From positions 44,493-50,537 of the forward strand of contig DNLG01000156.1 of the NCBI GenBank assembly GCA_003488525.1: 6,045 nt of DNA. Direction: 5' to 3'. Of the stretch, positions 6,028 through 6,045 are shown in pieces (position 1 is the first letter of the stretch; the number at the start of each line of letters is the position of its first letter). This DNA is from Bacteroidota bacterium (GTDB lineage: Bacteria; Bacteroidota; Ignavibacteria; Kapaibacteriales; Kapaibacteriaceae). The notes under the pieces were generated by a model. It saw nothing but the letters and a program-made list of their open reading frames with translations. It was not told the DNA's origin and made no database searches. The position numbers and the translations under genes are program-made.

Positions 6028-6045
6028 GTTTGAGGTGTGAGGTTT
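6028..6045. repeat. Heptanucleotide tandem repeat after rny, cut by window end
   Basis: Immediately after the rny TAG come GTTTGAG, GTGTGAG and GTTT, about 2.5 copies of a GTKTGAG unit. The array is truncated by the window edge, so its length is unknown. The unit differs from that of the repeat at 1-21 but has the same 7-base period. Confidence 0.45.

Noticed and set aside
1..6045. CRISPR array, insertion sequence, prophage or defence genes
   Set aside because: No spaced direct repeats, transposase, integrase or terminal inverted repeats seen; the window is a housekeeping operon.

Overview
The window carries a compact, entirely plus-strand gene block: pheT (phenylalanyl-tRNA synthetase beta chain), a 398-residue coiled-coil protein of unknown function, zapA (FtsZ-ring regulator), a 377-base non-coding stretch folding into a large structured RNA, and rny (ribonuclease Y). 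The order pheT / small coiled-coil gene / zapA / rny is, from general knowledge, typical of the Bacteroidota-Chlorobiota (FCB) group. The moderately GC-rich bases, the mix of Shine-Dalgarno and non-Shine-Dalgarno starts and a TAAATTTG box before pheT fit an environmental member of that group (Chlorobiota / Ignavibacteria / Kapabacteria-like). This assignment is inference, not proof.

Layout. Bases 1-93 are upstream sequence with three degenerate copies of a 7-base tandem repeat at the very edge; no end of pheS is seen there. pheT (94-2556) is complete with all expected domains and overlaps the coiled-coil gene (2553-3749) by ATGA, so those two are translationally coupled. A 41-base gap with a weak hairpin and T-run precedes zapA (3791-4081), which has no visible Shine-Dalgarno. 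Bases 4082-4458 hold no credible protein gene. They fold into a long irregular rod (4119-4380) closed by a 16-bp helix, followed by two tandem hairpins and a strong Shine-Dalgarno for rny (start chosen at 4459). rny (4459-6027) is complete with membrane anchor, coiled coil, KH and HD domains. A second 7-base tandem repeat starts right after the rny stop and runs off the window.

How the parts may work together. The genes join translation (PheRS), Z-ring assembly (ZapA and perhaps its coiled-coil neighbour) and membrane-anchored mRNA decay (RNase Y). The position of the RNA directly after zapA, its rod shape and its central bubble suggest 6S RNA, which also lies downstream of zapA in gammaproteobacteria. 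Its size (about 262 nt) and branched tip are atypical, however. Its closing helix also overlaps a sequence able to pair with the rny Shine-Dalgarno. The region may therefore be a 6S-like RNA, a cis-acting rny leader switch, or both; it is the most interesting part of the window.
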